A stretch of 64,000 bases of DNA from Acidobacteriota bacterium (GTDB lineage Bacteria; Acidobacteriota; Terriglobia; Bryobacterales; Bryobacteraceae): contig JAFDVZ010000007.1 in assembly GCA_018268715.1 (NCBI GenBank), positions 728,106 through 792,105 on the forward strand, written 5' to 3'. Shown in pieces: positions 33,754 to 42,240 of this stretch (its first letter is position 1; each line of letters begins with the position of its first letter). The position numbers and the translations under genes were made by a program. Under the pieces are notes generated by a model. That model was not told the origin of the DNA. It did no database searches and saw nothing but the letters and a program-made list of their open reading frames with translations.

Positions 33754-35754
33754 TTGGCAATACGTATTTCCTTCCTCGCGCTCGCCGCGCTATTGGCCGC
33801 GGCGATGCCGGTTTCCGCCCAGACGTCCCCGCGGCCGCGGCCCGCATGGGTGAAACAGGGCATCGTGATGGCCGGTAATTGGGAGCCCTTGACGTTCATA
33901 CGCCGCCGCGGGGGCCAGTCCCAACTGGACGAGGCGAACTGGGCGCTTGAGCGCTCCGAAGCGGCCGCGCGAAAACTGAAGGCGCAAGGCGTGAACCTGG
34001 TGGTGACGAACTTCTACAAAGGCTTCGGACTCAAGACCGAGGCGTCCGACATCGACGCGACTCGGCGGTTTGTCGAATACGCCCATCGCCACGGGCTGCG
34101 AGTGGGCGGCTATATCGGCGCGTCGATGATGTACGAGTCCTTCTTCGACGAAGAGCCCGCCGCCGAGGATTGGAAGCAGGTGGACGAGCGCGGCGGCCCG
34201 GTGTTTTACCACCCGTCGCAGCCCTACCGTTACATGGCCTGCCGGAACAACCCCGGCTATCATGCGTTTCTCGAAAAGCTGATGCGCATGGGCGTCGAGG
34301 ACCTCAAACTGGACCTGATCCATTTCGACCAGATGGAGTCCTGGCCAGAGCCGGACACGTGCCGGTGCCGATTCTGCCGAGCCCAGTTCCTGGACTTCCT
34401 GCGCGCTAAGTACACTTCGGACGAGCGCGTGGCCCGGTTCGGGTTCGACCGCGTCGACCGCATGACGCCCCCCGCCTTCGGTCCCTTCGTAGCCTCAGGC
34501 GCGGCCGAACTCGTGAACCCGCTCATGCAGGACTGGGTCGAGTTCCGCGCCGCATCCTACGCGAAGCGTTACGCCGAATACGACGCCTTCCTTGCACGGC
34601 TGAATCCGGAGGTGGCGCTGGAGGGCAATCCGAACCTGGACCCGTCGCTGAACAAGGCCGTCCGCAACGCCGTCGACGCCGGCCGCCTGCTCGAACATGG
34701 CGACATCGTGTGGAGCGAGGAGCCGCAGCAGGCTTCCTGGACCTCCGACGGCCGGCTGATCTCGAAGATCCGGTCGTTCAAGCTCGCCCGCATCATGGGG
34801 AAGTCGTTGTTCGTCTATACGGGTGGCCGTTACGGGGCAGCCTCGCCGGATAGCCCGCCTCACCTGCGGCTGGCTGAGGCGATGGCTTTCAATGACAATA
34901 ACCTGGGCATGGTGGGCGACGTAACTCCCGACGGCGTCGATCTGACTCCCCAGGCGCGCGCCTACATCGATTTCTTCAACTCCCACCAATCCGAGTTAGC
35001 CGGAACCAACTCCCTGGCCGATGTCGCGGTGTTGCATTCATACCCGGCGGTGGAGTTCAATCCGTCGAAGGCGCTGGTGGATACGGTGCTCTTCGAACAG
35101 AGCCTGATCCAGGCTCATATCCCGTTCCATATCATCCTGGAGCGCCACCTTCAGGACCTCAGCCGTTACAAGGTCCTGGTGCTGGCGGGGCAGGACGCGC
35201 TGAGCGACGCGAACGTCGAACGAATCCGCCGGTTTGTAGCGGACGGCGGCGGGTTGGTGTTGGCCGGCAACGTCGCAACCATGACGGAGTGGCGGGTGCG
35301 GCGGGGCAAGTCCGCTTTCGACGCGCTGCAAGGCCGCGTGTCGCGGATTCCGGCGATCGTCCCGTCGGTGGAGCCGCCGCCCGCGCGGTTGAACTACCGC
35401 TTCGAAAACCGCTGCTGGCAGACGCCGCGCAACCACTCGGAACTGATCGCGGCTGTGCGGAGCGCCGCTCCCGGCCCGATGCCGGTTCAAGTCGATGCGC
35501 CGCCGTCGGTCGCCCTTGAACTCGTCGATCAGCCAGCGACGGGCCGCCGCCTCCTGCACCTGGTGAACTACGACTTTCGTCATCCGTTGGCGAATGTCCC
35601 GGTGGCGATCGCCGGCTCGGGCGCCGTTCGAATCACGATCGAATCGCCCGACGAGCCGGGCAAGCAGACGCTGGCCGTCACCGCCCACAACAATGAGTTA
35701 TCCTTCCGGATTCCTCGCTTATCCACCTACGCCCTGGTCACTATAACTCGATGA
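33754..35754 (+). CDS. Secreted glycoside hydrolase-like protein with GH42-type trimerisation-like domain
   Basis: 666 residues. A signal peptide ('MAIRISFLALAALLAAAMPVSAQ') is followed by a TIM-barrel-like domain ('LKAQGVNLVVTNFYKGFG', 'FVEYAHRHGLRVGGYIGAS', 'LKLDLIHFDQMESWPEP', and a CxCxxC cluster 'CRCRFC') and then a flavodoxin-like domain about residues 425-520 ('VAVLHSYPAVEF', 'YKVLVLAGQDALSD', 'RFVADGGGLVLAGN') resembling the trimerisation domain of GH42 beta-galactosidases. Catalytic acids were not assigned. TTG is the start; GATAAC (33740-33745) lies 8 nt upstream. It is the first gene of a four-gene sugar operon. Confidence 0.72.
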   Translation: MAIRISFLALAALLAAAMPVSAQTSPRPRPAWVKQGIVMAGNWEPLTFIRRRGGQSQLDEANWALERSEAAARKLKAQGVNLVVTNFYKGFGLKTEASDIDATRRFVEYAHRHGLRVGGYIGASMMYESFFDEEPAAEDWKQVDERGGPVFYHPSQPYRYMACRNNPGYHAFLEKLMRMGVEDLKLDLIHFDQMESWPEPDTCRCRFCRAQFLDFLRAKYTSDERVARFGFDRVDRMTPPAFGPFVASGAAELVNPLMQDWVEFRAASYAKRYAEYDAFLARLNPEVALEGNPNLDPSLNKAVRNAVDAGRLLEHGDIVWSEEPQQASWTSDGRLISKIRSFKLARIMGKSLFVYTGGRYGAASPDSPPHLRLAEAMAFNDNNLGMVGDVTPDGVDLTPQARAYIDFFNSHQSELAGTNSLADVAVLHSYPAVEFNPSKALVDTVLFEQSLIQAHIPFHIILERHLQDLSRYKVLVLAGQDALSDANVERIRRFVADGGGLVLAGNVATMTEWRVRRGKSAFDALQGRVSRIPAIVPSVEPPPARLNYRFENRCWQTPRNHSELIAAVRSAAPGPMPVQVDAPPSVALELVDQPATGRRLLHLVNYDFRHPLANVPVAIAGSGAVRITIESPDEPGKQTLAVTAHNNELSFRIPRLSTYALVTITR

Positions 35755-37367
35755 ATACCATTCATCTCACACTGCTGGACTGGGTAGTCACCATTTTCTA
35801 TCTTGTCGCCATCGCCGCGATCGGCGTCATGGCGGGCCGCCGCGTCAAGGACACCGACAGCTATTTTCTCGGCAAACGCAGTTTTAACAAGTGGCTCATG
35901 ATCGGGCAGGCGTTCGGTACGGGGACGCACGCCGAAATGCCCGTGTCGCTGGCCGGCGCCGTGTACACCATCGGCGTTTCCGGCATCTGGTACCAGTGGA
36001 AGAACCTGTTCGCGACGCCGTTTTACTGGCTTTTTGCGCCGATGTTCCGCCGCATGCGCCGCACCACCACCGGCGAGATCTTCGAGGATCGCTACGGTCC
36101 CTGGCTCGGCGCGATCTACACGGTCTTCGCCCTCGGTTTCTTCACCATCAACACCGCCAGCATGTTGAAGGGTGCGGGCAAGGTGATCAGCCAGGCCACG
36201 GGCGGCGACGTCCCGGTGAACGAGATCGTCATCGGCATGACGGTCGTCTTCATCCTCTACAGCTTCATCGGAGGCCTGATGGCGGCCGCCTGGACCGACT
36301 TCGTTCAGGGCGGACTCATCATCGTGCTGTCGTTTCTGCTCATCCCGCTCGGCTGGTCCGGCGTGGGCGGACTCAGCGGCATGCGCCACGTTCTTGAACC
36401 GAGCCGCTTCTCGCTCGCCACTCCCTCCGGCATCGGGCCGTGGTTCATCTTCATGCTGACGCTGAACGGCCTGATCGGCATCATGGCGCAGCCCCACATC
36501 CTGGCCGCCACGGGCACGGGCAAGGACGAGTACGCCTGCCGCACGGGCTTCATGTACGGCACCTATCTGAAACGCTTCTGCACCATCGGATGGGTGATGG
36601 TCGGCCTGATGGTCTCCGCCATGGCGGCGCGCGGCGTCCCGTTGCACGACCCCGAGGACGCCTTCGGTTACGCCTGCCGGCAACTGCTGTTTCCGGGCGG
36701 AGTCGGGCTTCTGGTGGCGAGCGTGCTGGCCGCGAACATGGCGGCCTGCTCGGCTTTCATGGTGAACAGCGGCGCCCTTTTCACCCGTAATTTCTACCGG
36801 CGCTATCTGGTCCGCAACGCGGCCGACAGCCACTATCTGCTGGTCGGACGGCTGAGCGGTCTGGGCGTGACGATGTTGGGCGTGCTCTATTCGATCTTCC
36901 TCATCAAGCGCGTTCTGTACTCGTTCCTGCTGACTGAGACGATGGCCACCTACGTCGGGATCAGCCTGCTGGGCGGCATCATCTGGAAGCGCGCCAATCG
37001 CTGGGGCGCGATCGCGAGCCTGGCCGTGTCGATGGCCGTCAACTTCGGCATGTACCGGTTGCGCGGCGAGCGGCTCGATCACTGGGACCCGGCCGTGTTC
37101 GGCGCCTCGCTCGCAGCCGGCGTGGCGGCGCTCGTCATCGTGAGCCTCCTCACGCGACCGGAGCCGGCGGAAGCCGTCGAAGCCTTCGCCGAAAACCTCC
37201 AGACGCCCATCACGCCCGGGCCCGGCTCGCGCCTGCTGATCCCGGACCTGCTCCATCTGCAACGTCCTTTTCTCGCTAACTACCGCATCGACCTGACGGG
37301 ACTCGCCACCGGGTCGCTGCTCGCTCTAGTCATGGTGGCCGCAGTCTGGCTGCTGCTCCAGTTATAG
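35751..37367 (+). CDS. Sodium:solute symporter family transporter
   Basis: 538 residues with about 13-14 predicted membrane helices in the SSS/SGLT pattern: 'DWVVTIFYLVAIAAIGVMAGRR', 'DSYFLGKRSFNKW' and 'SFIGGLMAAAWTDFVQG', the last a well conserved SSS stretch. It probably imports a sugar or sugar acid released by the glycosidase-like protein, driven by sodium. The ATG overlaps the stop of the upstream gene (ATGA), and the next gene starts 11 bases after its stop. Confidence 0.9.
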   Translation: MNTIHLTLLDWVVTIFYLVAIAAIGVMAGRRVKDTDSYFLGKRSFNKWLMIGQAFGTGTHAEMPVSLAGAVYTIGVSGIWYQWKNLFATPFYWLFAPMFRRMRRTTTGEIFEDRYGPWLGAIYTVFALGFFTINTASMLKGAGKVISQATGGDVPVNEIVIGMTVVFILYSFIGGLMAAAWTDFVQGGLIIVLSFLLIPLGWSGVGGLSGMRHVLEPSRFSLATPSGIGPWFIFMLTLNGLIGIMAQPHILAATGTGKDEYACRTGFMYGTYLKRFCTIGWVMVGLMVSAMAARGVPLHDPEDAFGYACRQLLFPGGVGLLVASVLAANMAACSAFMVNSGALFTRNFYRRYLVRNAADSHYLLVGRLSGLGVTMLGVLYSIFLIKRVLYSFLLTETMATYVGISLLGGIIWKRANRWGAIASLAVSMAVNFGMYRLRGERLDHWDPAVFGASLAAGVAALVIVSLLTRPEPAEAVEAFAENLQTPITPGPGSRLLIPDLLHLQRPFLANYRIDLTGLATGSLLALVMVAAVWLLLQL

Positions 37368-37378
37368 AGAGATCTCCA

Positions 37379-38455
37379 ATGCATCCTTACGGAAACGACC
37401 CCGCCAAACTCGACCGTTACCGCGCCTTCTGGGCGCGCGGCGAAGCACGCCGTCCGCTGGTTGGATTCACCATGATCGGCTGGTATCCGCTCGAGGAGTT
37501 CTCCGCCGCCCGCGCCTGGGGCGACGACGGCTACATCACGCTCGACATGATCGAGCCGGAGGCGTTCCTTGAAGACCACCTCCGCGCTCTTCGCGAAGGC
37601 GAGACGATGGACGACGATCTCATTCGCGGCGCGAGCCCGTTGCTGGTGGCGCTGCCATGGCTGCCCGCCATGCTTGATTGCCGTTTGCGCCTGCTGCCGC
37701 AGAACATCCTCGGCGAGGAGCGGCGGCTGGATTGGGGCGAGGCGCTCCAGACCCGCTTCGACCCCGATCACCCCTGGTTCCGCAGGTTCATGCAGTTCGC
37801 CGGGATGCTGGTGCGCGAGGCCGACGGACGGTTCCCCGTCAGCCACTCGCCGGAACTCGGCCCTACGGATCTGCACGCCGTCCTGCGCGGCCACAACGAG
37901 AGCATCCTCGACCTTTCCGACGAACCGGAACAGTCCGCCGCGCTGCTCGTGCGCACCGCCGAGATCTTCCGCGAGCTGATGCAGACCATCTGGCGCGGGC
38001 TGCCGCGCTGGCATGACGGCTACTACGACGCGCAGTACTCGCTGTGGTCGCCGGGCTCGATCGTCCGCATGCAGGAGGACGCGACCGCCGTCTACTCCCC
38101 GGCGCTCTACCGCCGCTTCGTCCAGCCCGTCGACCGCATGATTGCGCGCAGCTTCGAATCGAGCTTCATCCATCTGCATTCGACCTCGATGTTCCTGCTC
38201 GAAGCGATCCTCGAGATCGAGGAGATCCGCTGCGTGGAGATCAACAACGACGTGGGCGGACCGCCGCTGTCACGCATGGTGCGCTACTTCCAGCGCGTGC
38301 AGGAGCGCGGCCGCCCGCTGCTGGTTCGCGGGTCCTTCAAGCCTGACGAACTACGGTTTCTGGTCGACTCGCTCGACCCTCGCGGGCTGTTTTTCAATAT
38401 CATGGTCACCGGCATGCCGGAGGTGGAGCAGCTCCGTCCCATCCTAGGCATGTAG
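37379..38455 (+). CDS. Uroporphyrinogen decarboxylase-like protein (URO-D fold, sugar operon type)
   Basis: 358 residues without signal peptide. The fold resembles the URO-D/MtaA superfamily: long N-terminal part, 'SHSPELGPTDLHAVLRGHNES', 'HDGYYDAQYSLWSPGSIV', 'FVQPVDRMIARSF', 'FIHLHSTSMFLLEAIL' and 'CVEINNDVGGPP'. It lacks the N-terminal RQAGRYLPE substrate motif of haem-making HemE, so it is not HemE. Related proteins occur in sugar and methyl-transfer gene groups with poorly known roles. Family assignment is moderate. Confidence 0.55.
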   Translation: MHPYGNDPAKLDRYRAFWARGEARRPLVGFTMIGWYPLEEFSAARAWGDDGYITLDMIEPEAFLEDHLRALREGETMDDDLIRGASPLLVALPWLPAMLDCRLRLLPQNILGEERRLDWGEALQTRFDPDHPWFRRFMQFAGMLVREADGRFPVSHSPELGPTDLHAVLRGHNESILDLSDEPEQSAALLVRTAEIFRELMQTIWRGLPRWHDGYYDAQYSLWSPGSIVRMQEDATAVYSPALYRRFVQPVDRMIARSFESSFIHLHSTSMFLLEAILEIEEIRCVEINNDVGGPPLSRMVRYFQRVQERGRPLLVRGSFKPDELRFLVDSLDPRGLFFNIMVTGMPEVEQLRPILGM

Positions 38456-38467
38456 CAGGAGGCACTC

Positions 38468-39730
38468 ATGACCGCGCCTTCGCGCAGGCAGATTCTGGCC
38501 AGCGGCGCCGCCCTGCCGCTCGCTGTTCAAGCGGCGCCGCCCCGCAAGCGCGAGAACCTGAAGATCACCGACATCAAGGTGACCCTGATGTCCTACGAGC
38601 TCAAGGATAAGGCCTGGGTGACGGCCACGCAGCTTATCTGGAAGTCGGACTGCGTGCTGGTCGAGGTCTTCACCGACAAGGGCCTGGTGGGCATCGGCGA
38701 ATCGAGCCCGTACGGCGGACCCGAGTTCCTGAAGGCGACTATCGAGCAGTCGATCAAGCCCGTCCTCATGGGCAAGAACCCGTTCGACGTCGAGCATCTC
38801 ACCACCGCGTGGGCCGGCCAGCGGCCCACCTACGCCGCCTGGGCCGGAGTGGACGCCGCGCTCTGGGACATCATCGGCAAAGCGGCCAACACGCCTGTTT
38901 ACCGGCTGCTCGCCAACGATGGACCGCCCGCCGGCCGGCTGCGCATGTACGCCTCCGGAGGCGTCGAATACGCGTGGTACAAGCGCCCCGACGACCTGAT
39001 CGACGAAGCGGTCCGCCACAAAGAGGAAGGCTACACGGCCTTCAAGTTCCGCATCGGAACCGAGTGGAAGAACAGCGGGATGACCATCCAGAAGTACATC
39101 CCGTGGGTCTACAAACTGCGCAAAGCCGTCGGGCCGGGCATGGACCTGATGCAGGAGAGCAACATGCGCCTGACGCTCGCCGAGTGCCTGGAACTGTGCC
39201 CGGTGCTCGACGAACTTGGCTTCCTGTGGTTCGAGGAACCCGTGAAGGCGTACGAGCCGGGCGCGCTCGAAAACCACCTGAAGATCCGGGCCGCGCTCAA
39301 GAAGGTGAAGGTCTCCGGCGGGGAGAGCCGGGGCACGCGGTTCGACTTCAAGGAGTGGATCGACCGCGACGCCTACGACATCGTCCAGCCGGACTCGAAC
39401 GTCACCGGCCTCACCGAAGCGCTCCACATCGCCGGCATGGCGCGCCTGCGCGGCAAACCGTGTTGCCCGCACAACTGGCACGGCGGCCTGACCACCATGG
39501 CGAACGCGGCGCTCGTGGCGGCCATCCCCAACCGGCTGATGCTCGAACTGAACCAGACCTTCAACCCCTTCAAGCAGGAGCTGTTCAAGGACCCGCTCGT
39601 CGTGCGCAAGGGCTACATGGATCTGCCCGACCGGCCCGGCTTCGGAATGGAGCTGAAGCCGGGCGTCGCGGCGAAGTTCCCTTACATTCCGGGCTCGTAT
39701 TGGAAGCCGAACCCGGAGCTTGGAGCATGA
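38468..39730 (+). CDS. Tat-exported enolase-superfamily enzyme (mandelate racemase/muconate lactonising type)
   Basis: 420 residues. 'SRRQILASGAALPLAVQAAP' is a twin-arginine signal. The capping domain is followed by the barrel: Lys-x-Arg in 'FKFRIGTEW' at the place of the usual KxK, three metal-ligand regions ('DLMQESNMR', 'WFEEPVKAYE', 'SGGESRGTRF') and His in 'CPHNWHGGL' as probable base. Members dehydrate sugar acids or racemise acids after taking an alpha proton. The Tat signal places it outside the cytoplasm, which is odd for a sugar-acid dehydratase that normally feeds cytoplasmic catabolism. Shine-Dalgarno AGGAGG precedes the ATG; last gene of the sugar operon. Confidence 0.85.
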   Translation: MTAPSRRQILASGAALPLAVQAAPPRKRENLKITDIKVTLMSYELKDKAWVTATQLIWKSDCVLVEVFTDKGLVGIGESSPYGGPEFLKATIEQSIKPVLMGKNPFDVEHLTTAWAGQRPTYAAWAGVDAALWDIIGKAANTPVYRLLANDGPPAGRLRMYASGGVEYAWYKRPDDLIDEAVRHKEEGYTAFKFRIGTEWKNSGMTIQKYIPWVYKLRKAVGPGMDLMQESNMRLTLAECLELCPVLDELGFLWFEEPVKAYEPGALENHLKIRAALKKVKVSGGESRGTRFDFKEWIDRDAYDIVQPDSNVTGLTEALHIAGMARLRGKPCCPHNWHGGLTTMANAALVAAIPNRLMLELNQTFNPFKQELFKDPLVVRKGYMDLPDRPGFGMELKPGVAAKFPYIPGSYWKPNPELGA

Positions 39731-39761
39731 TGGCCGGCCTTGCCTGCTAAAATCGAAGGGA

Positions 39762-40181
39762 ATGGCTGAAACAAAGGCAGCGTCGGCGACGCCCCTCCCA
39801 TCCCCGGCCAAATGGGCTCCGGTTCTCGCCGTCGGATGGTTGATCCCCGGCGGCGGCCACTTCCTTCTGCGCCGCAACGGGCGCGGGGCCGCGCTGCTGG
39901 GAGCGGTCGCGGTGATGTTCCTGGTGGGCCTGCTGATGCGCGGCACGATGTTCCAGCCGCAGACCGGCGACCTGCTGACCACGGTCATCTACGTCGGCGG
40001 CTTTATCGGCGATCTGGCCAGCGGACTGTTCTACTTCCTCGCCACTTGGCTCGGCTACAACCAGCCGGACGTCGCGGGTCACGTGCATGATTACGGTACG
40101 AAGTTCCTGGTGGCGGCCGGCCTGCTGAACATCCTGGCCATGGTGGACGCGTTCGAAATCGCCACCGGAAGGAAGGACTGA
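39762..40181 (+). CDS. Small multi-pass membrane protein, unknown function
   Basis: 139 residues with three to four membrane helices. It opens with 'AKWAPVLAVGWLIPGGGHFLLRR', where a Gly-Gly-Gly turn precedes a basic 'RRNGRG', a pattern seen in TM2-like and related small membrane proteins, then two helices and 'GTKFLVAAGLLNILAMVDAFEI' at the end. TAAAAT (39748-39753) lies 8 nt before the ATG. The following small membrane gene starts 2 nt after its stop, so the pair is one unit. No function can be assigned. Confidence 0.72.
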   Translation: MAETKAASATPLPSPAKWAPVLAVGWLIPGGGHFLLRRNGRGAALLGAVAVMFLVGLLMRGTMFQPQTGDLLTTVIYVGGFIGDLASGLFYFLATWLGYNQPDVAGHVHDYGTKFLVAAGLLNILAMVDAFEIATGRKD

Positions 40182-40183
40182 CC

Positions 40184-40366
40184 ATGAAGATGAACCTGTC
40201 CCACTTCGAGGCGGCGGTCCTGTTTGCGCTGCTCACGTCGGTGGTGCTCGGCATTGTGTCCAAGCGGACCGACCGCGAACGGCTGCGCTACGGCCTGCAG
40301 TGCTTCGGCTATTTCGTCGCGGCGCTATTCGGCCTGAGTTGGCTGATGTACCTCGGCCACGGCTGA
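40184..40366 (+). CDS. Sixty-residue membrane protein
   Basis: 60 residues with two hydrophobic helices ('FEAAVLFALLTSVVLGIV' and 'YGLQCFGYFVAALFGLSWLMYL') joined by a basic loop 'SKRTDRERLR'. Start ATG 40184 is 2 nt after the previous membrane gene, with GGAAGGA as Shine-Dalgarno inside that gene's end. Close coupling suggests the two proteins work together. Family not recognised. Confidence 0.68.
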   Translation: MKMNLSHFEAAVLFALLTSVVLGIVSKRTDRERLRYGLQCFGYFVAALFGLSWLMYLGHG

Positions 40367-40370
40367 GCCC

Positions 40371-41027
40371 TCACGAGAACAGACCGCGCCAGGCCGCGTC
40401 GAGCGGTTGCCACCGGTGTTTCGCATAGGAGGAGCCCGCTAGCGCCGGCGCCTGCAGCAGCCCATGGCCTTCGGGGCACATGAGCTCGGTTCCATACCAA
40501 TCGAGCAGCACGTGGGACGGCTGTCCCAGACGCACCGGAGCGCCGCACAAGCGCAGGCACTCGGGACACCGGCGGCGTTGATCGTTCAACGCCCACCGCA
40601 CCGCGAGCACATATCCGACCATCGTGGCGTGCGGCTGCACGGGGCCGATCAGGGGCGCCAGATCGTATGCGCCGAAGAACGCGGTGGCCACGGCGAGTGC
40701 GGTCTTCGACGCCAGAAACAGCCAGCCTCGCACCCCCTGCGCGAGGATGGCGAGGTCAGCAGCCACGGGCAGGATCGCCATCGACAGCAGCAGCATGAGC
40801 GCGTGCAGGGAGAACTGCGCGGAGTGGATCCGCGCCATGATGGCCGGCGTACTCAGGGCTGCCAGGCCGGCGCATCCGGCGGCCACGGCCAGCAGGGCCA
40901 AGCACCGCACCGGCGACCGCAGGAAGGCCCGGCGAGGAGACGTCCGATGGGCCCACATCCAAGCTGCGTCCCGAAATGCCCCCAGGCAGAACCGCGTGAC
41001 GCCGCATGGTCCGCCCGCGTGCTCCAA
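40371..41027 (-). CDS. Membrane protein with C-terminal zinc-ribbon-like motif, next to PadR
   Basis: 218 residues from TTG 41027; the true start is uncertain because the frame stays open back to the PadR stop without an ATG, and its upstream codons (rich in Trp, with 'WFEWLGEVW') look protein-like. Four hydrophobic helices occupy residues about 38-155, then a Cys-rich tail 'RRRCPECLRLCGAP...' followed by 'LMCPEGHGLL', which looks like a treble-clef or zinc ribbon. It directly follows the PadR gene in the same direction and is probably co-transcribed. Function unknown. Confidence 0.6.
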   Translation of the reverse strand: MEHAGGPCGVTRFCLGAFRDAAWMWAHRTSPRRAFLRSPVRCLALLAVAAGCAGLAALSTPAIMARIHSAQFSLHALMLLLSMAILPVAADLAILAQGVRGWLFLASKTALAVATAFFGAYDLAPLIGPVQPHATMVGYVLAVRWALNDQRRRCPECLRLCGAPVRLGQPSHVLLDWYGTELMCPEGHGLLQAPALAGSSYAKHRWQPLDAAWRGLFS

Positions 41028-41096
41028 GGTCCAGACCTCACCGAGCCATTCGAACCAGCAGCGCAGCGGTCCCCAGTATCGCCCGGTGGAGGCGGC

Positions 41097-41414
41097 TCAT
41101 CCCGCGGCTCCCTTCACCAGGGCCGCCAGCAGCGGATACCGCTTCTGGGCCGCTTCGAGGCGCGCCTTTCCCGCCGCCGTCAGCTTGTAGTACTTGCGGG
41201 GCGGGCGCTTCTCCGCGTCCGCTGTCTTCCGCGACTCCCAGGACGAGCGGATGAGACTCGCCTCCTCAAGCCGCCGCAGCGCCGGGTACACGGTGCCGCT
41301 CGGCAATCCGGTGGCATCCATCACGCTCAATCCGTAGACGTAGCCGGCCCCGATCGCCTGCAGGATCATGGTCGCGGTGTGGGTAAGCTTGGCATCGTCC
41401 GCCATCATCCGCAT
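41097..41414 (-). CDS. PadR-family transcriptional repressor
   Basis: 105 residues. The winged helix is recognisable from 'THTATMILQAIGAGYVYGLSVMDATG', 'PSGTVYPALRRLEEASLIRS' and 'RPPRKYYKLTAAGKARLE', the wing with the PadR RxYYxLT motif. It lacks the long C-terminal dimerisation helices of large PadR proteins, so it belongs to the short (s1) group. It is divergent from an ABC transporter operon, with a large symmetric palindrome between them, so it very likely represses itself and the transporter. ATG 41414, 41408 or 41405 may be used. Confidence 0.92.
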   Translation of the reverse strand: MRMMADDAKLTHTATMILQAIGAGYVYGLSVMDATGLPSGTVYPALRRLEEASLIRSSWESRKTADAEKRPPRKYYKLTAAGKARLEAAQKRYPLLAALVKGAAG

Positions 41415-41417
41415 TGT

Positions 41418-41471
41418 ACCCTATGTAGCTCACTACTTGACAACCAATGACAGTAGTGTGCTACATAGGGT
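41418..41471. promoter_or_regulatory. Symmetric PadR operator over divergent promoters
   Basis: Two 20-base arms, 41418-41437 and 41452-41471, are inverted copies with one mismatch, around a 14-base centre. Each arm holds its own GTAG-N4-CTAC dyad and the hexamer CTACAT, which acts as -10 of the plus-strand ABC genes (41461-41466) and, on the other strand, of padR (41423-41428). TTGACA (41437-41442) is the -35 for the ABC operon with an 18-base spacer. Both -10 elements are thus inside operator half-sites, and both start codons follow at 6 and 8 nt. Confidence 0.75.
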
Positions 41472-41472
41472 C

Positions 41473-42237
41473 ATGCTCGAACTGCGCGAAGTTTCGAAGC
41501 GCTTCTCCGGCATCGCCGCCGTCGACGATGTCAGTTTCACCGCCCGCCCGGGCGAGGTCACCGGCTACCTGGGACCCAACGGCTCGGGCAAATCGACCAC
41601 GATGAAGATGATCACCGGGCTGCTGGAGATGAGCGCCGGGTCGATCCATTTCGCCGGCGCGCCGATCCACCAGGACCTGATTGCTTACAAGCAGCGCATG
41701 GGCTACGTCCCCGAAGAGCCGCACCTCTACTCGCACCTGAGCGGGCTCGAGTACCTGACGATGGTGGGCCAGCTACGCGATCTGCCGGCCCGGGAGACCA
41801 CCGGCCGCATCGACGGGCTGCTGCGGCTGTTCTCCCTGCACGGCGACCGGCACGTGGCCATCTCCTCCTACTCGAAGGGCATGCGCCAGAAGGTGCTGCT
41901 TTCGGCGGCGCTGCTGCACAATCCCGATCTGCTTCTGCTCGACGAGCCGTTCTCCGGACTCGACGTCGCCACCGGACTCGTGCTGCGCAGCCTCATTCAG
42001 GAACTGGCCCGCCGAGGCAAGGTGATCCTGTTCAGCTCGCACGAACTCGAGACGGTGGAGCGGGTCTGCTCGCACGTCGTCATTCTGCATCGGGGCAGGA
42101 TCGTCGCCGACGACTCTATCGAAAGCCTCCGCTCGTTGATGGTCCTACCGACGCTCGAAGAGATCTTCTCCCAACTGGCCGTCGAGCAGGACACCGCCGC
42201 GCTCTCCCGCGAAATCGCCGATCTCATCGAGGCCTGA
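41473..42237 (+). CDS. ABC transporter ATP-binding protein under PadR control
   Basis: 254 residues. Walker A 'GPNGSGKSTT', a modified signature YSKGMRQK, Walker B 'LLLLDEPFSGLD' and switch His in 'FSSHELETVER' are present, so ATP hydrolysis is expected. It belongs to the ABC-2 exporter type. The start ATG 41473 comes 6 nt after the -10 inside the PadR operator; an upstream in-frame start at 41368 would lie inside padR and is rejected. The permease gene starts 3 nt after the stop. Confidence 0.9.
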   Translation: MLELREVSKRFSGIAAVDDVSFTARPGEVTGYLGPNGSGKSTTMKMITGLLEMSAGSIHFAGAPIHQDLIAYKQRMGYVPEEPHLYSHLSGLEYLTMVGQLRDLPARETTGRIDGLLRLFSLHGDRHVAISSYSKGMRQKVLLSAALLHNPDLLLLDEPFSGLDVATGLVLRSLIQELARRGKVILFSSHELETVERVCSHVVILHRGRIVADDSIESLRSLMVLPTLEEIFSQLAVEQDTAALSREIADLIEA

Positions 42238-42240
42238 GCC

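Noticed and set aside
35727-37262. 511-codon minus-strand frame
   Set aside because: Antisense to the symporter gene; Glu/His/Asp/Ala-rich with no recognisable fold.
37379-38455. HemE (haem biosynthesis uroporphyrinogen decarboxylase)
   Set aside because: Lacks the N-terminal substrate motif of HemE and sits in a sugar operon with no haem genes.
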